Origin: Methylobacterium fujisawaense
Lineage (GTDB): Bacteria; Pseudomonadota; Alphaproteobacteria; Rhizobiales; Beijerinckiaceae
Direction: 5' to 3'
Length of the DNA stretch: 64,000 bases
NCBI RefSeq assembly: GCF_014138435.1
Contig: NZ_JACJIM010000004.1
Span: forward strand, 372,001 to 436,000
Shown: piece by piece, positions 1 through 9,375 of the stretch
Numbering within the stretch: the stretch's first letter is position 1
How the letters are laid out: each line of letters starts with the position of its first letter
Notes under the pieces: generated by a model
What the model saw: the letters and a program-made list of their open reading frames with translations, nothing else
What the model was told of the DNA's origin: nothing
The model's database searches: none
Made by a program: the position numbers and the translations under genes

Positions 1-1952
1 GCGCGGCGGATATCCGGGGCGGTCGCCTCCGCCACGAAGGCCGCCACGGCCTCGGTCAGAGGCAGGGTGCGGGTCTGCTGGCTGCCGAGCCGCCGGATCG
101 AGACCGTCCGCTCCTCCGCCTCGCGCTTCCCGAGGGCGAGCAGGACCGGCACCTTGGCCAGCGAGTGCTCGCGGACCTTGTAGTTGATCTTCTCGTTGCG
201 GAGATCCGCCTCGACCCGCAGGCCGGCCCGCTCCAGGGTCCGGATGACGTCCCGGGCGTAGGCGTCGGCCTCGCCGGTGATCGTCGCCACCACCACCTGC
301 ACGGGCGCCAGCCAGAGCGGGAAATGCCCGGCGAAATGCTCGATCAGGATGCCGGTGAAGCGCTCCATCGAGCCGCAGATCGCCCGGTGGACCATGACGG
401 GCGGCTTCCTCGCGCCGTCGGCGTCGATGTAGAAGGCGCCGAACCGCTCGGGCAGGTTGAAGTCCACCTGCGTGGTCCCGCATTGCCAGTCGCGGCCGAT
501 GGCGTCGCGGAGCACGTACTCGAATTTGGGCCCGTAGAACGCGCCCTCCCCCGGGTTCACCGCGGTCTTGATCCGGCCGGCCGACTGCTCCTCGATCTGG
601 GCCAGAACCCGGGTCATCACCTCCTCGGCATGGTCCCAGAGGGCGTCGGAGCCGACGCGCTTCTCGGGCCGGGTCGAGAGCTTCACGACGATCTGGTCGA
701 AGCCGAAATCCGCGTAGGTCGAGAGGATCAGGTCGTTGATCTTCAGGCACTCGTCGGCGAGCTGGTCCTCGGTGCAGAACACGTGGGCGTCGTCCTGCGT
801 GAAGCCGCGCACACGCATCAGCCCGTGCATGGCGCCCGACGGCTCGTAGCGGTGCACGATCCCGAACTCGGCCATGCGCAGGGGCAGGTCGCGGTAGGAT
901 TTCAGGCCGTGCTTGAAGATCTGCACGTGGCCCGGGCAGTTCATCGGCTTGAGGGCGAACCAGCGCTTGTCCTCGGCCTCCTCGCCGGCCGACTGCGCGG
1001 CGAACATGTTCTCCCGGTACCAGCCCCAGTGGCCGGAGGTCTCCCACAGGGCCTTGTCGAGGATCTGCGGGGCGTTCACCTCGGCGTAGTCGCCGCGCAG
1101 GCGGCGGCGCATGTAGGCGATCAGCTCCTGGAAGATCGTCCAGCCCTTGGCGTGCCAGAAGACGACGCCCGGCCCCTCCTCCTGGAAGTGGAACAGGTCC
1201 ATCTCGCGGCCGAGGCGGCGGTGGTCGCGGCGCTCGGCCTCCTCCAGCCGGTGCAGGTAATCGTCGAGGTCGGCCTGGCTCGCCCAGGCCGTCCCGTAGA
1301 TGCGGGTCAGCATCGGGTTGTTCGAATCGCCCCGCCAGTAGGCGCCCGCGACCTTCATCAGCTTGAAGGCGGTGCCGACCTTGGCGGTCGAGGTCATGTG
1401 CGGGCCGCGGCAGAGGTCGAACCAGTCGCCCTGCCGGTAGATCTTCAGATCCTCGCCCGGCGGGATCGCGTCGACCAGCTCGACCTTGAAGCCCTCGCCC
1501 TTGCCGGCGAACAGGGCGCGCACGTCCTCGCGCGTCCAGACTTCCTTGGTGAAGGGAGCATCGCGCGCGATGATCTCGCGCATCTTCGCCTCGATCTTCG
1601 GGAAGTCCTCGGGCGTGAACGGGGTCTCGCGATGGAAGTCGTAGTAGAAGCCGTTCTCAATCACCGGGCCGATCGTGACCTGCGTCTCCGGCCAGAGCGC
1701 CTGCACCGCCTCGGCGAGCACGTGGGCGCAATCGTGTCGGATCAGCTCCAAGCTGCGCGGGTCGGTGCGGTCGAGGAACTCGATGCGGGCGTCGCCCGCG
1801 ATCGGGTCGTCGAGGTCGGCGACCGTGCCGTCGAGCGCCATGGCGACGGTGCGCTTAGCCAGCGACTTGGCGATGCCCTCGACCACGGCGCGGCCGGTGG
1901 TGCCGGCGGCGATCTCCCGGGTGTTGCCATCGGGGAAGGTGAGGATCGGCAT
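1..1952 (-). CDS. thrS: Threonyl-tRNA synthetase (C-terminus cut by window edge)
   Basis: Class II synthetase that charges tRNA-Thr in the cytoplasm. About 650 residues are visible, close to the usual full length of 640-660, so only the last few are missing. Order: N-terminal TGS domain (about 1-65), the editing domain with HDCAH (the HxxxH pair) and the CRGPH motif, then the catalytic core with PMNCPGH (zinc cysteine) and [11 protein letters not shown], then the C-terminal anticodon-binding domain containing [12 protein letters not shown]. The start is the ATG giving MPILTFPDG, which begins the TGS domain directly. It is transcribed away from the dehydrogenase to its right and stands alone here. 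Long frames on the opposite strand are composition shadows. Confidence 0.97.
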   Translation of the reverse strand, partial: MPILTFPDGNTREIAAGTTGRAVVEGIAKSLAKRTVAMALDGTVADLDDPIAGDARIEFLDRTDPRSLELIRHDCAHVLAEAVQALWPETQVTIGPVIENGFYYDFHRETPFTPEDFPKIEAKMREIIARDAPFTKEVWTREDVRALFAGKGEGFKVELVDAIPPGEDLKIYRQGDWFDLCRGPHMTSTAKVGTAFKLMKVAGAYWRGDSNNPMLTRIYGTAWASQADLDDYLHRLEEAERRDHRRLGREMDLFHFQEEGPGVVFWHAKGWTIFQELIAYMRRRLRGDYAEVNAPQILDKALWETSGHWGWYRENMFAAQSAGEEAEDKRWFALKPMNCPGHVQIFKHGLKSYRDLPLRMAEFGIVHRYEPSGAMHGLMRVRGFTQDDAHVFCTEDQLADECLKINDLILSTYADFGFDQIVVKLSTRPEKRVGSDALWDHAEEVMTRVLAQIEEQSAGRIKTAVNPGEGAFYGPKFEYVLRDAIGRDWQCGTTQVDFNLPERFGAFYIDADGARKPPVMVHRAICGSMERFTGILIEHFAGHFPLWLAPVQVVVATITGEADAYARDVIRTLERAGLRVEADLRNEKINYKVREHSLAKVPVLLALGKREAEERTVSIRRLGSQQTRTLPLTEAVAAFVAEATAPDIRR

Positions 1953-2367
1953 GGTTCGAGCGTCTCCGGGCTCAGTCCTGCATACGCGGCAGGTAAGCAA
2001 TTTCGGGGGAGCGGCCGTGTAGACCGATTTCTCGGGCGAGGGAACAACGGCGCGGCGCAACTCCACGCATCCCTGGCCCCCGTCCGCCGTTCCGGTGCGC
2101 CTGATCCCGCGCGGCCGCGCTGGAGGGCGGGACGCGAGCACAGGGAATTCGGGTCCCCTCTCCCGCACGGGAGAGGGGGCACGGCGCGGGTGTCCCGACC
2201 GGAGCAGCCTCCGGAGCCGGGTCCCGCTGCGCGGCCCCGGGATGACGCGCGTTCCACGAATGCCGGAGACGGGGCTGGAAGACGGCCCCGTCCGGCGACA
2301 TGCTGGCGCGGCGCCTCCCCCCGTACGGACGGGCGGGCGGCCGGACACCCGGAACAGGGACACCCGC
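1953..2367. other. Intergenic region between thrS and a divergent dehydrogenase, with one hairpin repeat
   Basis: About 415 bases with no convincing gene. The notable item is a perfect hairpin at 2155-2178 (CCCCTCTCCCG pairing with CGGGAGAGGGG). The same hairpin type recurs near 51.3 kb. The rest is GC-rich sequence that should carry the promoters of two divergent genes, but I cannot point to clear -35/-10 boxes. Confidence 0.5.
2155..2178. repeat. Hairpin repeat, CCCCTCTCCCG family
   Basis: Arms 2155-2165 and 2168-2178 are perfect reverse complements with almost no loop. The same core occurs twice at 51307-51402, so this is a dispersed intergenic palindrome rather than a gene-specific terminator. 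Confidence 0.65.
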
Positions 2368-3273
2368 ATGGCCGCGCGCTTCGCCCTCCTCGGCCTCGGC
2401 GCGATGGGGCATCCCATCGCCCGCAACCTCGCGGCCAAGCGGGACTCCGACGCCGAGACGCTCGTCGCGATTGATTGCGATCCGCGGCGCCTCGCCGGTC
2501 TCGACACGCCGGGGCTCGTCGCCACGACCGATCCTGGTCAGGCCGCCGGCGCCGACGTGCTGTTCCTGTGTCTGCCGGACGGCGACGCGGTCGAGGCGGC
2601 GCTCTTCGGCACCGGCGCCTTGGCGGAGCGCCTCGCCCCCGGGGCAGTCGTGGTCGACCTCAGCACCATCGCCCACGCCAAGGCCCTGGCGATTGGCCGC
2701 GCCGTGGCGGCGACCGGGCGCGCCTTCGTCGATGCGCCGGTCTCCGGGGCGCCGGCCGGTGCCGAGGCCGGGACGCTCACCGTGATGTGCGGCGGCGAGG
2801 CCGGGGCGGTGGCGCGGGTGCGCCCGCTGCTGGCGCGGATCGGCACGACCATCCTCGCTATGGGGCCGGCCGGGTCTGGCCAGCTCACCAAGACGATCAA
2901 CAACGCGCTCTACGACATCAACATCGCGGCGCTCGCCGAGGTGCTGCCGATGGCCGTCGCCCTGGGGCTCGACCCGGATCAGGTCGCCCAGGTGGTCACC
3001 ACGGGCACGAGCCGAAGCTACGCGGCGCAGTTTTTCGTGCCGCGCATCCTCCAGGGCCGCTTCGACGAGGGTTATCCGATGGGGGCGGCCTACAAGGACC
3101 TCGTCGCCGCGGCGGCGATCGCCGCGGAGAACGGCTTCCCGATGCCGGTCACCGCGGCCGCCACCGTCACCTACCAGACCGCCCTGCGCCAGGGACACGG
3201 CGACCGGGACAAGGGCGCTATGGTCCTGCCGTTCGAGGCGCTGCTCGGGGTCCGGGTGCGGTCGCGGTCCTAG
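2368..3273 (+). CDS. NAD(P)-dependent beta-hydroxyacid dehydrogenase (3-hydroxyisobutyrate dehydrogenase family)
   Basis: A 301-residue enzyme of the family that oxidises beta-hydroxyacids such as 3-hydroxyisobutyrate, tartronate semialdehyde (in reverse) or related compounds; the exact substrate is not visible. The N-terminal Rossmann motif is [15 protein letters not shown]. The substrate-binding segment is [16 protein letters not shown], and the conserved catalytic lysine lies in [11 protein letters not shown]. The C-terminal helical domain is complete, so the length is normal. The ATG follows a purine-rich stretch (GGAACAGGGA); a longer in-frame upstream extension lacks family similarity. 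It is monocistronic: thrS diverges on its left and a convergent DUF6894 gene lies on its right. Confidence 0.9.
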   Translation: MAARFALLGLGAMGHPIARNLAAKRDSDAETLVAIDCDPRRLAGLDTPGLVATTDPGQAAGADVLFLCLPDGDAVEAALFGTGALAERLAPGAVVVDLSTIAHAKALAIGRAVAATGRAFVDAPVSGAPAGAEAGTLTVMCGGEAGAVARVRPLLARIGTTILAMGPAGSGQLTKTINNALYDINIAALAEVLPMAVALGLDPDQVAQVVTTGTSRSYAAQFFVPRILQGRFDEGYPMGAAYKDLVAAAAIAAENGFPMPVTAAATVTYQTALRQGHGDRDKGAMVLPFEALLGVRVRSRS

Positions 3274-3289
3274 GGGATCGCCCCGGCGG

Positions 3290-3375
3290 AGCGGCCGCGA
3301 AGGAGGGCTTCAGGGATCGCGCGCCCGGCCGGAGGCCTCCTTCGCGGCCTTCGCCGCGCTCCGGCACCGCGGGAC
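3290..3375. repeat. Degenerate copy of the convergent-junction inverted repeat
   Basis: Contains GAAGGAGGGCTTC and the mirrored GGAGGCCTCCTTCGCGGCC plus CGCGCTCCGGCACC, the inner parts of the repeat seen intact near 17.3, 22.5 and 30.4 kb. The outer CCTCATCCTGAGG ends are not recognisable here. It sits in the gap between two convergent genes. Confidence 0.5.
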
Positions 3376-3405
3376 GCGGGCGCGGATGCGAGGCATCCCG
3401 CGGGA

Positions 3406-3642
3406 TCAGGGCAGCTCCAGCACGTCCTTGAGGGGGACCACCGCCAGCACCGCACCCGACGCGTCGGCGATCTCGAAGGACTGGCCGGCCAGCACCGCGC
3501 CGTCGACGCGCTGGATCTCCAAGAGCGCGCGGGCGGAGCGCTCGGCCTCGGCGCGGGCGGCGTCGAGGTCGGCCAGGTCAGCGCCGTCGAGATCCTCGAT
3601 CAGCCACTGGCCGTCACGGATGTGGAGATAGAAGTGCGGCAT
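3406..3642 (-). CDS. Small DUF6894-family protein
   Basis: A 78-residue protein starting MPHFYLHIRDG and continuing with LIEDLDGADLADLDAARAEA, the hallmark of the DUF6894 family common in Methylobacterium and relatives. Function is unknown. No signal peptide or membrane segment. An in-frame start 51 bases further upstream exists, but family members begin at MPHFYLH. The first residues predict a beta strand followed by a helix rich in Ala, Glu and Arg. Confidence 0.8.
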   Translation of the reverse strand: MPHFYLHIRDGQWLIEDLDGADLADLDAARAEAERSARALLEIQRVDGAVLAGQSFEIADASGAVLAVVPLKDVLELP

Positions 3643-3714
3643 GTCCGGCAAACGGCCGCTGCCGCCTCCGGTTGCACCTGGGCCGCTCGGCACGGTCCGC
3701 TTGTGTCCGCCCGG

Positions 3715-5634
3715 TCACTCCGCGGCTTCGGTCTCGGGCAGGGCCGCCTGCCCGGGCCGGGGCGCCACCGGTGCGTCGGCGCGCTGCAGAACCTCCAGGG
3801 CCGCATCGGCCTCCCGCTGGCGGTCCCAGAGCGCCGCGTAGACGCCCCCGGCCTCCAGCAGCTCCGCATGGGTGCCGCGCTCGACGATGCGGCCGTGGTC
3901 GAGGACCAGGATCGCGTCGGCGTTGACCACCGTGGACAGCCGGTGGGCGATCACCAGGGTGGTGCGGCCGCGGCTGACCCGGTCCAGCGCCGACTGGATC
4001 TCCGCCTCCGTGAAGGAATCGAGCGCCGAGGTCGCCTCGTCGAGCACAAGGATCGGCGGCGCCTTGAGGATGGTCCGGGCGATGGCGACCCGCTGCTTCT
4101 CGCCGCCCGAGAGCTTCAGGCCGCGCTCGCCCACCGGCGTGTCGTAGCCCTCCGGCAGGCTCGAGACGAAGCGGTCGATCTGCGCGAGCCGGGCCGCCTC
4201 GCGCAGCTCCGCGTCGGTGGCGTCGGCCCGGCCGTAGCGGATGTTATATCCGATCGTGTCGTTGAACAGCACCGTGTCCTGCGGGACCATGCCGATGGCT
4301 GCCCTCAGGGATTCCTGCGTCACCGCCGCGATGTCCTGCCCGTCGATGCTGATCCGCCCGCCCTGCGGCTCGTAGAACCGGAACAGCAGGCGCGAGAGCG
4401 TCGACTTGCCCGCCCCCGAGGGCCCGACCACCGCCACCGTCTGGCCCGCCGGGATCGCGAAGGAAACGCCGCGCAGGATCGGCCGCTCCGGATGGTAGGC
4501 GAAGCGGACATCCTCGAACCGCACCGTGCCGCCCGCCACCGCGAGCGGCGCGGCGCCCGGCCGGTCGGCGATCTCGGGGTTCTGCCCGAGGATGCGGAAC
4601 ATGTCGTCGATGTCGATGAGCGCCTGTTTGATCTCGCGGTAGATCATGCCCATGAAGTTGAGGGGCATCGAGAGCTGCACCAGCATGGTGTTGGCGAGCA
4701 CGAAGCCGCCGATCGTGGTGCGCCCGGCCAGGATGTCCCGGGCGGCGAGCCACATCACCACGGTCATGCCCAGGGTGAAGATCACCGCCTGCCCGGCATT
4801 GAGCACCGCCAGGGACACGTAGGTCTGCGTCGAGGCCTTCTCGTACCGCGCCATCGACTCGTCGTAGCGGGCGGCCTCGCGGCGCTCGGCGCCGAAATAC
4901 TTGACGGTCTCGTAGTTGAGCAGCGAATCGACCGCCTTGGTGTTGGCGTCCGTGTCCGAGGCGTTCATCCGGCGGCGGATGGCGATCCGCCACTCGGTCG
5001 CCTTGTAGGTGAAGGCGAGATAGGCCGCGACCGTCACGAAGGCGGTCGCCGCGTAGGTCCAGCTGAACTCGTAGGCCAGCACGCCGAGCACCAGCACGAA
5101 CTCGACGATGGTCGGCACGAGCGTCAGCACCATCAGGCGCGACAATTCCTCGATGCCGGCGCGGCCGCGCTCCAGCACCCGGGTGAGGCCGCCGGTCTTG
5201 CGCTCCAGGTGGAAGCGCAGGGACAGCCGGTGCATGTGCTCGAAGGTCTGGAGCGCGAGGCGCCGCACCGCATGCATCGCCACCTTGGCGAACAGACCGT
5301 CGCGCACCTGGGTCAGCGCCGACATGGCGATCCGCGAGACGCCGTAGAGGGCGATCAAGAGCATCGGCGCGGCGAGCAGCCCCGTGGGCACCGGTGCGTC
5401 CTTGCCCCCCACGGCAGCGACCAGCGCGTCGGTGATCCACTTGAAGGTGAACGGCGTCACCATCGTCACCAGCTTGGCGGCGAGCAGCAGGCCGAAGGCC
5501 AGGAAGACGCGGCGCTGCAGGTCGGGCCGGCCATGGGGCCAGAGATGCGGCCAGAGCCGGCGGTAGGTGGCGATCAGGCCGGGGCGCTCGGCCGGGAGAG
5601 GCGGCCCGGCCTGAGGCGCGGTCTTGTCGGTCAT
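3715..5634 (-). CDS. ABC exporter of the Atm1/HMT1 type (fused permease and ATPase)
   Basis: A 639-residue half-transporter. The N-terminal half holds six predicted membrane helices, and the C-terminal half is a complete nucleotide-binding domain with GPSGAGKST (Walker A), LSGGEKQR (signature) and ILVLDEATSALD (Walker B). NYETVKYF in the permease is diagnostic of the Atm1/HMT1 branch, which exports glutathione-linked sulfur species or glutathione-metal conjugates from the cytoplasm. I chose the start at MTDKTAPQAG; the longer frame adds an Arg-rich segment unlike the family. Substrate is inferred from the family only. No metal-binding His-rich tail is evident. Confidence 0.92.
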   Translation of the reverse strand: MTDKTAPQAGPPLPAERPGLIATYRRLWPHLWPHGRPDLQRRVFLAFGLLLAAKLVTMVTPFTFKWITDALVAAVGGKDAPVPTGLLAAPMLLIALYGVSRIAMSALTQVRDGLFAKVAMHAVRRLALQTFEHMHRLSLRFHLERKTGGLTRVLERGRAGIEELSRLMVLTLVPTIVEFVLVLGVLAYEFSWTYAATAFVTVAAYLAFTYKATEWRIAIRRRMNASDTDANTKAVDSLLNYETVKYFGAERREAARYDESMARYEKASTQTYVSLAVLNAGQAVIFTLGMTVVMWLAARDILAGRTTIGGFVLANTMLVQLSMPLNFMGMIYREIKQALIDIDDMFRILGQNPEIADRPGAAPLAVAGGTVRFEDVRFAYHPERPILRGVSFAIPAGQTVAVVGPSGAGKSTLSRLLFRFYEPQGGRISIDGQDIAAVTQESLRAAIGMVPQDTVLFNDTIGYNIRYGRADATDAELREAARLAQIDRFVSSLPEGYDTPVGERGLKLSGGEKQRVAIARTILKAPPILVLDEATSALDSFTEAEIQSALDRVSRGRTTLVIAHRLSTVVNADAILVLDHGRIVERGTHAELLEAGGVYAALWDRQREADAALEVLQRADAPVAPRPGQAALPETEAAE

Positions 5635-5719
5635 GCGGGTTCTGTCGGGAGGGAATGCTGAGTCCCGCATATAGGCGCGGGGCGGCGCGGGATCACCCGC
5701 GCTGCGCGCAGGGCACCCG

Positions 5720-5914
5720 TCACGCCCGCCAGAACGGCTTCGCGATCTCGATGCGCAGCGCCCACGGCTCCAGGCCGGCATCCCGGGCCTGATCGGGGTG
5801 GAGCGCCGCGAGGGCACGCCGGGTGCGGATCCGATTCAGCCACGTCCGTAGCAGGGACGGGCGCGCGGCGGGGCGGCGAAGGGCGGGTGACGAAGACAAT
5901 GTGACGGCGGGCAT
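5720..5914 (-). CDS. Small DUF1127-family protein
   Basis: About 64 residues with the C-terminal DUF1127 pattern: LRTWLNRIRTRRALAAL, then ARDAGLEPWALRIEIAKPFWR. Members are small, Arg-rich proteins; several alphaproteobacterial ones affect RNA turnover or stress and nutrient responses, but no function can be assigned to this one. The start is placed at MPAVTLSSS; an upstream in-frame ATG would overlap the operator-like repeats of the divergent MocR gene, so the true start is uncertain. It is divergent from that regulator and could be its target. Confidence 0.7.
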   Translation of the reverse strand: MPAVTLSSSPALRRPAARPSLLRTWLNRIRTRRALAALHPDQARDAGLEPWALRIEIAKPFWRA

Positions 5915-5966
5915 CGCGGTCGATCCGATGGCGGGGATGCAGTCCGGCCGGGATTGCTGGCGGAGC

Positions 5967-6017
5967 ATTGATCCGATACACATCTCGGATCAATCGAAAC
6001 ATTGACCTCGGAGCAAT
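5967..6017. promoter_or_regulatory. Three operator-like half-sites before the MocR gene
   Basis: A perfect 10-bp inverted repeat, ATTGATCCGA at 5967-5976 and TCGGATCAAT at 5985-5994, is followed by a third half-site TCGGAGCAAT (9 of 10 matching) at 6008-6017. The latter is in direct orientation 23 bp downstream and overlaps the start codon. MocR/GntR regulators commonly bind such mixed direct and inverted arrays next to their own gene, so autoregulation and control of the divergent DUF1127 gene are inferred. Confidence 0.7.
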
Positions 6018-7353
6018 GATGCGCGCCGCGGATTACCGCTCCGTCGCCGACGCGATCGCCGCCGACATTGCGGCGGGCCGGCTGCGCCCCGGGGCGCGGC
6101 TGCCGCCGCAGCGGGACTTCGCCTACGCCCGGGGCATCGCGGTCTCGACGGCGAGCCGGGTCTACGCGGAACTGGCCCGCCGGGGGCTGGTGACCGGCGA
6201 GGTCGGGCGGGGCACCTATGTCCGCAGCGATCCGGGGCAGGCCGGCCTGCTCCGGCCGGAGCCGCCCGCGGCGGCCCTCGACCTGCAGCGGACCCATTCG
6301 CGCCTGCCGGAGCAGGAGGCGGTCCTGTCCGAGACCCTGGCGGCGCTGGCCCGCAGTGGCGCCGAGATCGGCTTCAGCCAGTACGGTCCCGCGGGCACGC
6401 CGCGGGCGCAGGCCGTCGCCGCCGGGTTCCTGGCCCGGGAGGGCTACGCCCCCGATCCCGCCGATATCCTGTTCACCGGCAACGGCCGGCAGGCGCTCGC
6501 CGCCGCCCTGGCGGCCCTGGCGGCGCCCGGCGAGCGGATCGGCTGCGAGCCCCTGACCTATCCGGGGGTGAAGGGCATCGCGGCGCGGCTCGGGATCACG
6601 CTGATCCCGCTGGCGATGGATGCCGAGGGAGTCTGTCCCGAGGCGCTGCTCCAGGCCCACCGGGCGACCCCGCTGAGCGGGGTCTATCTCCAGCCGACCC
6701 TGCACAATCCCCTCGGCGCCACGATGGGGCCGGCGCGGCGGGCCGCCCTGGCGGAGGTCCTGGATCGCACCGGGCTCATCGCCATCGAGGACGCGGTCTA
6801 CAGTTTCCTGGCCGAGGCGCCGCCGTTGGCCGGCCTCGTACCGCACCGGGTGATCTTCGTGGACAGCCTGTCGAAGCGGGTGATGCCGGCCCTGACGGTC
6901 GGCCTGATCGCCGCGCCGCCTGCCCTGACCGACCGGCTCGCCGCCTCCGTCCGCCAGGGGGCCTGGACGGTGCTCGGCCTGTCGCTCGCGGCCGGCATGC
7001 ACTGGATGGCCGGGGGCTCGGCGGCGGCGCTGGCCGAGGCCAAGCGCCACGATGCGGCGGCCCGGCAGGCTCTGGCCCGGGCCGCGCTCGCCGACCTCCG
7101 GGTGGTGGGCGATCCGCAGGCCTACCACCTCTGGCTGGAACTGCCCGAGACGTGGCGGGCCGAGGCCTACGCGGCCGCGGCCCTGCGCCAGGGCATCGCC
7201 CTCCTCCCGGCCTCGGCCTTCGCGGTCCATCCCGGCCACGCGCCGAACGCGGTGCGCCTCGCCCTGGCCTCCCCGTCCCGCGCGGACCTCGACGGGGCGC
7301 TGCGCAGCCTGCGCCGCCTGGCGTTTGCGGGCGACGATCAGGTCGTGGAGTGA
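6016..7353 (+). CDS. MocR-type transcriptional regulator (GntR DNA-binding domain plus PLP aminotransferase domain)
   Basis: A 445-residue protein. Residues 1-75 form a GntR winged helix (SVADAIAADIAAGRLRPGARLPPQRDFA). The rest resembles a fold-type I aminotransferase with the PLP lysine in FVDSLSKRVMPAL and the NPLG motif in YLQPTLHNPLGA. Such proteins sense PLP or an amino compound; targets are often PLP salvage or amino-acid and taurine genes. The ATG at 6016 follows GGAG; an earlier in-frame ATG lies inside the operator palindrome. The divergent partner is the DUF1127 gene. An aldo-keto reductase of the pyridoxal-reductase type lies 9 kb away but does not share the half-site. Confidence 0.9.
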   Translation: MMRAADYRSVADAIAADIAAGRLRPGARLPPQRDFAYARGIAVSTASRVYAELARRGLVTGEVGRGTYVRSDPGQAGLLRPEPPAAALDLQRTHSRLPEQEAVLSETLAALARSGAEIGFSQYGPAGTPRAQAVAAGFLAREGYAPDPADILFTGNGRQALAAALAALAAPGERIGCEPLTYPGVKGIAARLGITLIPLAMDAEGVCPEALLQAHRATPLSGVYLQPTLHNPLGATMGPARRAALAEVLDRTGLIAIEDAVYSFLAEAPPLAGLVPHRVIFVDSLSKRVMPALTVGLIAAPPALTDRLAASVRQGAWTVLGLSLAAGMHWMAGGSAAALAEAKRHDAAARQALARAALADLRVVGDPQAYHLWLELPETWRAEAYAAAALRQGIALLPASAFAVHPGHAPNAVRLALASPSRADLDGALRSLRRLAFAGDDQVVE

Positions 7354-7664
7354 GGCGGGTCTTGGGACGGCGCCGGTGCCCGGCTCTGCCCGGCTCTGCC
7401 CGGCTCTGCCCGGGCTGTGCCGCCCGCGGTCACGGCGGTGCGCGTGACGACGGTTCGGCGGCATCGACCGGAGGCGGTCCGGGCGCCTTGCGCGCGGGGA
7501 CCCGTCCCGTCCCTGGGCCTCGCCCTGATTGGCGATCAGGATTCTGGAGCCCTCCTGCGAGGCCCGCGCGCGCGGGCACCCCAGGACGAGGTCGTGGTCT
7601 GGAGCTCCGGCGTTTCAGGCCGCCCCGGCGGCCCTGAGGACGGTCGGGCAGGCCCCGAAGCCGC
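7354..7664. other. Intergenic region with a decamer tandem repeat
   Basis: About 310 bases between a gene on each strand, both ending here. The decamer CGGCTCTGCC occurs three times in tandem at 7381-7410 and decays into a fourth copy. No coding potential or clear terminator is evident. Confidence 0.5.
7381..7410. repeat. Three tandem copies of a decamer
   Basis: CGGCTCTGCC is repeated three times exactly, followed by the related CGGGCTGTGC. It is a simple short tandem repeat with no spacers, and a candidate for length variation between strains. Confidence 0.8.
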
Positions 7665-9161
7665 TCAGCCGCGCTTGTCGGCGGGGAGCACGAAGATCTG
7701 GCCCGGATAGATCAGGTCCGGATCGCGGATCTGGTTCTGGTTGGCGTCGTAGATCACCGTGTAGCGCTCGCCCCGGCCATAGGTGCGCTGGCTGATGCGC
7801 CACAGATTGTCGCCGCGGGTGATCCGGGCCGTGCTGATCTCCGGCACGAACACCGTCCCGGCCCGGTTCGGCCCCGCCATGTCGGCCACCAGGGGGCTCG
7901 CTCCGGCGGCCGGGGGCGAGGCCGCGGCCGGCCGGTCCCGATCGGCCCCGTCGCGGGCGTCGCCGGCCCGCGCGTCCGGGGCCCGCGCCCCGTCCTGGGC
8001 GGCCGAGGGCGCGGGCTCGGCGGGTTCCCGGGCGGCGAGCTGCGCCGGCTCGGGCACCGACAGGGGCACCGCCGCGCGGCTGGCGACCTTGCCGGTGGCC
8101 GGGTCGACCTCATCGATCCGCACTTGGTACTGGCCGGACTTGAGACCGCGCCCGATGGTGAAGGTCGCCCGGCCGTCCGGCCCGATGCTGCCGGGGGCGA
8201 TCAGCGTGTCGTTGAGGTAGAGCTGGATCCTGGCTCCCGGCGTACCGGTGGCCGTCACGAACAGGCGGCCGTTCCCCTGCACGTCCACGCTGACGATCCG
8301 GGTCGGCGCCGACCCGGGCGCCGCGGCCTCGCGGGTCTCGCCGCTCCCGGCCGGCCGCGCGGCCTGCGCAGGGTCGGCGGGCCTGGAGCCGGGCTCGGTG
8401 CTGGGCTGAGAGCTGGGCTTGGATCCGGCCCAGCCATCCGCCTTGCCTCCCGCTTTGGCGTCGGCCGTCGCGCCGGGGGCGCCGGGCTGCGACAGCACCA
8501 CGGTCGCGGCGTCCGGGGCGGTCAGGGCCACCAGGGGCTGGCGATCCCGGCCGGGGGCGACATCCACCGCGACGCTCTGCTGCGACTCGGTCGCGCGCCC
8601 GTCCTTGCCGGTCATGCGCAGGCGGAGGGTGCTGGCCCCCGCCGGCAGGGCCGGCGGCACGATCGCGAACTGGCCGTTGGCGTCGGCCTTGGCCCGGGCC
8701 ACCGGCCTGCCGTCGACCAGCATCTCGATCCCGGCATCCGGCGCACCGCGGCCGGCCACCACGGCGTCGCCGTTCGGCTCGACCCGGACGATGTCGAAGC
8801 GCGGCGCCTCGGCGGCGTCCGGCAGGCGCGCATCCGGGCTTGGGCCGGCCTGCGGCGCTCCGGGTGCGGCGGCGCGGGGATCCTGCGGGCGGGCGGCCAT
8901 GTTGCCCGCCCCCGGCGCCGGGCTCGCCCGGCCCGGCTTGTCGTCGCGAAAGTCGATGGTCGGGTCGGGGCGACCGGCCACGGCGCCCGGATCGGTCAGG
9001 CCGCGCAGGCTGGCGCTCGGCGCGGGGGCGTCCGGAACGGGACGGCCGGTGAGCCGCCGCAGGGAATCGCCGCCGAACAGCGCCAGCACGAGTCCCAGTC
9101 CGCCGAGAAGGCCGGCGAGCGCCAGGGCGAGACTGCGCCGCACCTGTCTCGACATCGCCAC
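7665..9161 (-). CDS. Membrane-anchored LysM protein with Ig-like repeats
   Basis: A 498-residue envelope protein. A membrane anchor near residues 10-30 (LALALAGLLGGLGLVLALFGG) is followed by a long Pro/Ala-rich, disordered periplasmic stretch. Two Ig-like modules follow, the first around FDIVRVEPNGDAVVAG and the second around RIVSVDVQGNGRLFVTATG. A C-terminal LysM domain contains NLWRISQRTYGRG and LIYPGQIFVLP. LysM binds peptidoglycan, so it probably links membrane and wall. The listed start is GTG, 5 bases after GGGGAGG; an ATG two codons later is equally plausible. No enzymatic domain is visible. Confidence 0.85.
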   Translation of the reverse strand: MAMSRQVRRSLALALAGLLGGLGLVLALFGGDSLRRLTGRPVPDAPAPSASLRGLTDPGAVAGRPDPTIDFRDDKPGRASPAPGAGNMAARPQDPRAAAPGAPQAGPSPDARLPDAAEAPRFDIVRVEPNGDAVVAGRGAPDAGIEMLVDGRPVARAKADANGQFAIVPPALPAGASTLRLRMTGKDGRATESQQSVAVDVAPGRDRQPLVALTAPDAATVVLSQPGAPGATADAKAGGKADGWAGSKPSSQPSTEPGSRPADPAQAARPAGSGETREAAAPGSAPTRIVSVDVQGNGRLFVTATGTPGARIQLYLNDTLIAPGSIGPDGRATFTIGRGLKSGQYQVRIDEVDPATGKVASRAAVPLSVPEPAQLAAREPAEPAPSAAQDGARAPDARAGDARDGADRDRPAAASPPAAGASPLVADMAGPNRAGTVFVPEISTARITRGDNLWRISQRTYGRGERYTVIYDANQNQIRDPDLIYPGQIFVLPADKRG

Positions 9162-9375
9162 GAAGGCCTCCCCTGATCCTGCCGCCGCCCGTCGGGCCGC
9201 CCCGCGCGAAAACCGTCGACGGCGCCGCCCATAATACCGTACATGGTCCTGACACCAAGCCGTCCCGCCGTCCAGGCGGGCGAATCCCCCGCGAATTCAG
9301 CAGTTTGGCGCGTGGAGTGCCGGGCGCGGGGCGTGTTCTGGACGGCTCGCAACGGACGCGCGAGGAGGGCGCCGG

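Noticed and set aside
165-2474. A 769-codon plus-strand frame over thrS and its upstream region
   Set aside because: It is antisense to an unmistakable threonyl-tRNA synthetase and is only a composition shadow.
3622-5661. A 679-codon plus-strand frame opposite the Atm1-type transporter
   Set aside because: Arg/Gly/His-rich shadow without family features; the minus strand has complete ABC motifs.
7381-7420. A CRISPR array
   Set aside because: Units are 10 bp, contiguous and without spacers; no cas gene is present.
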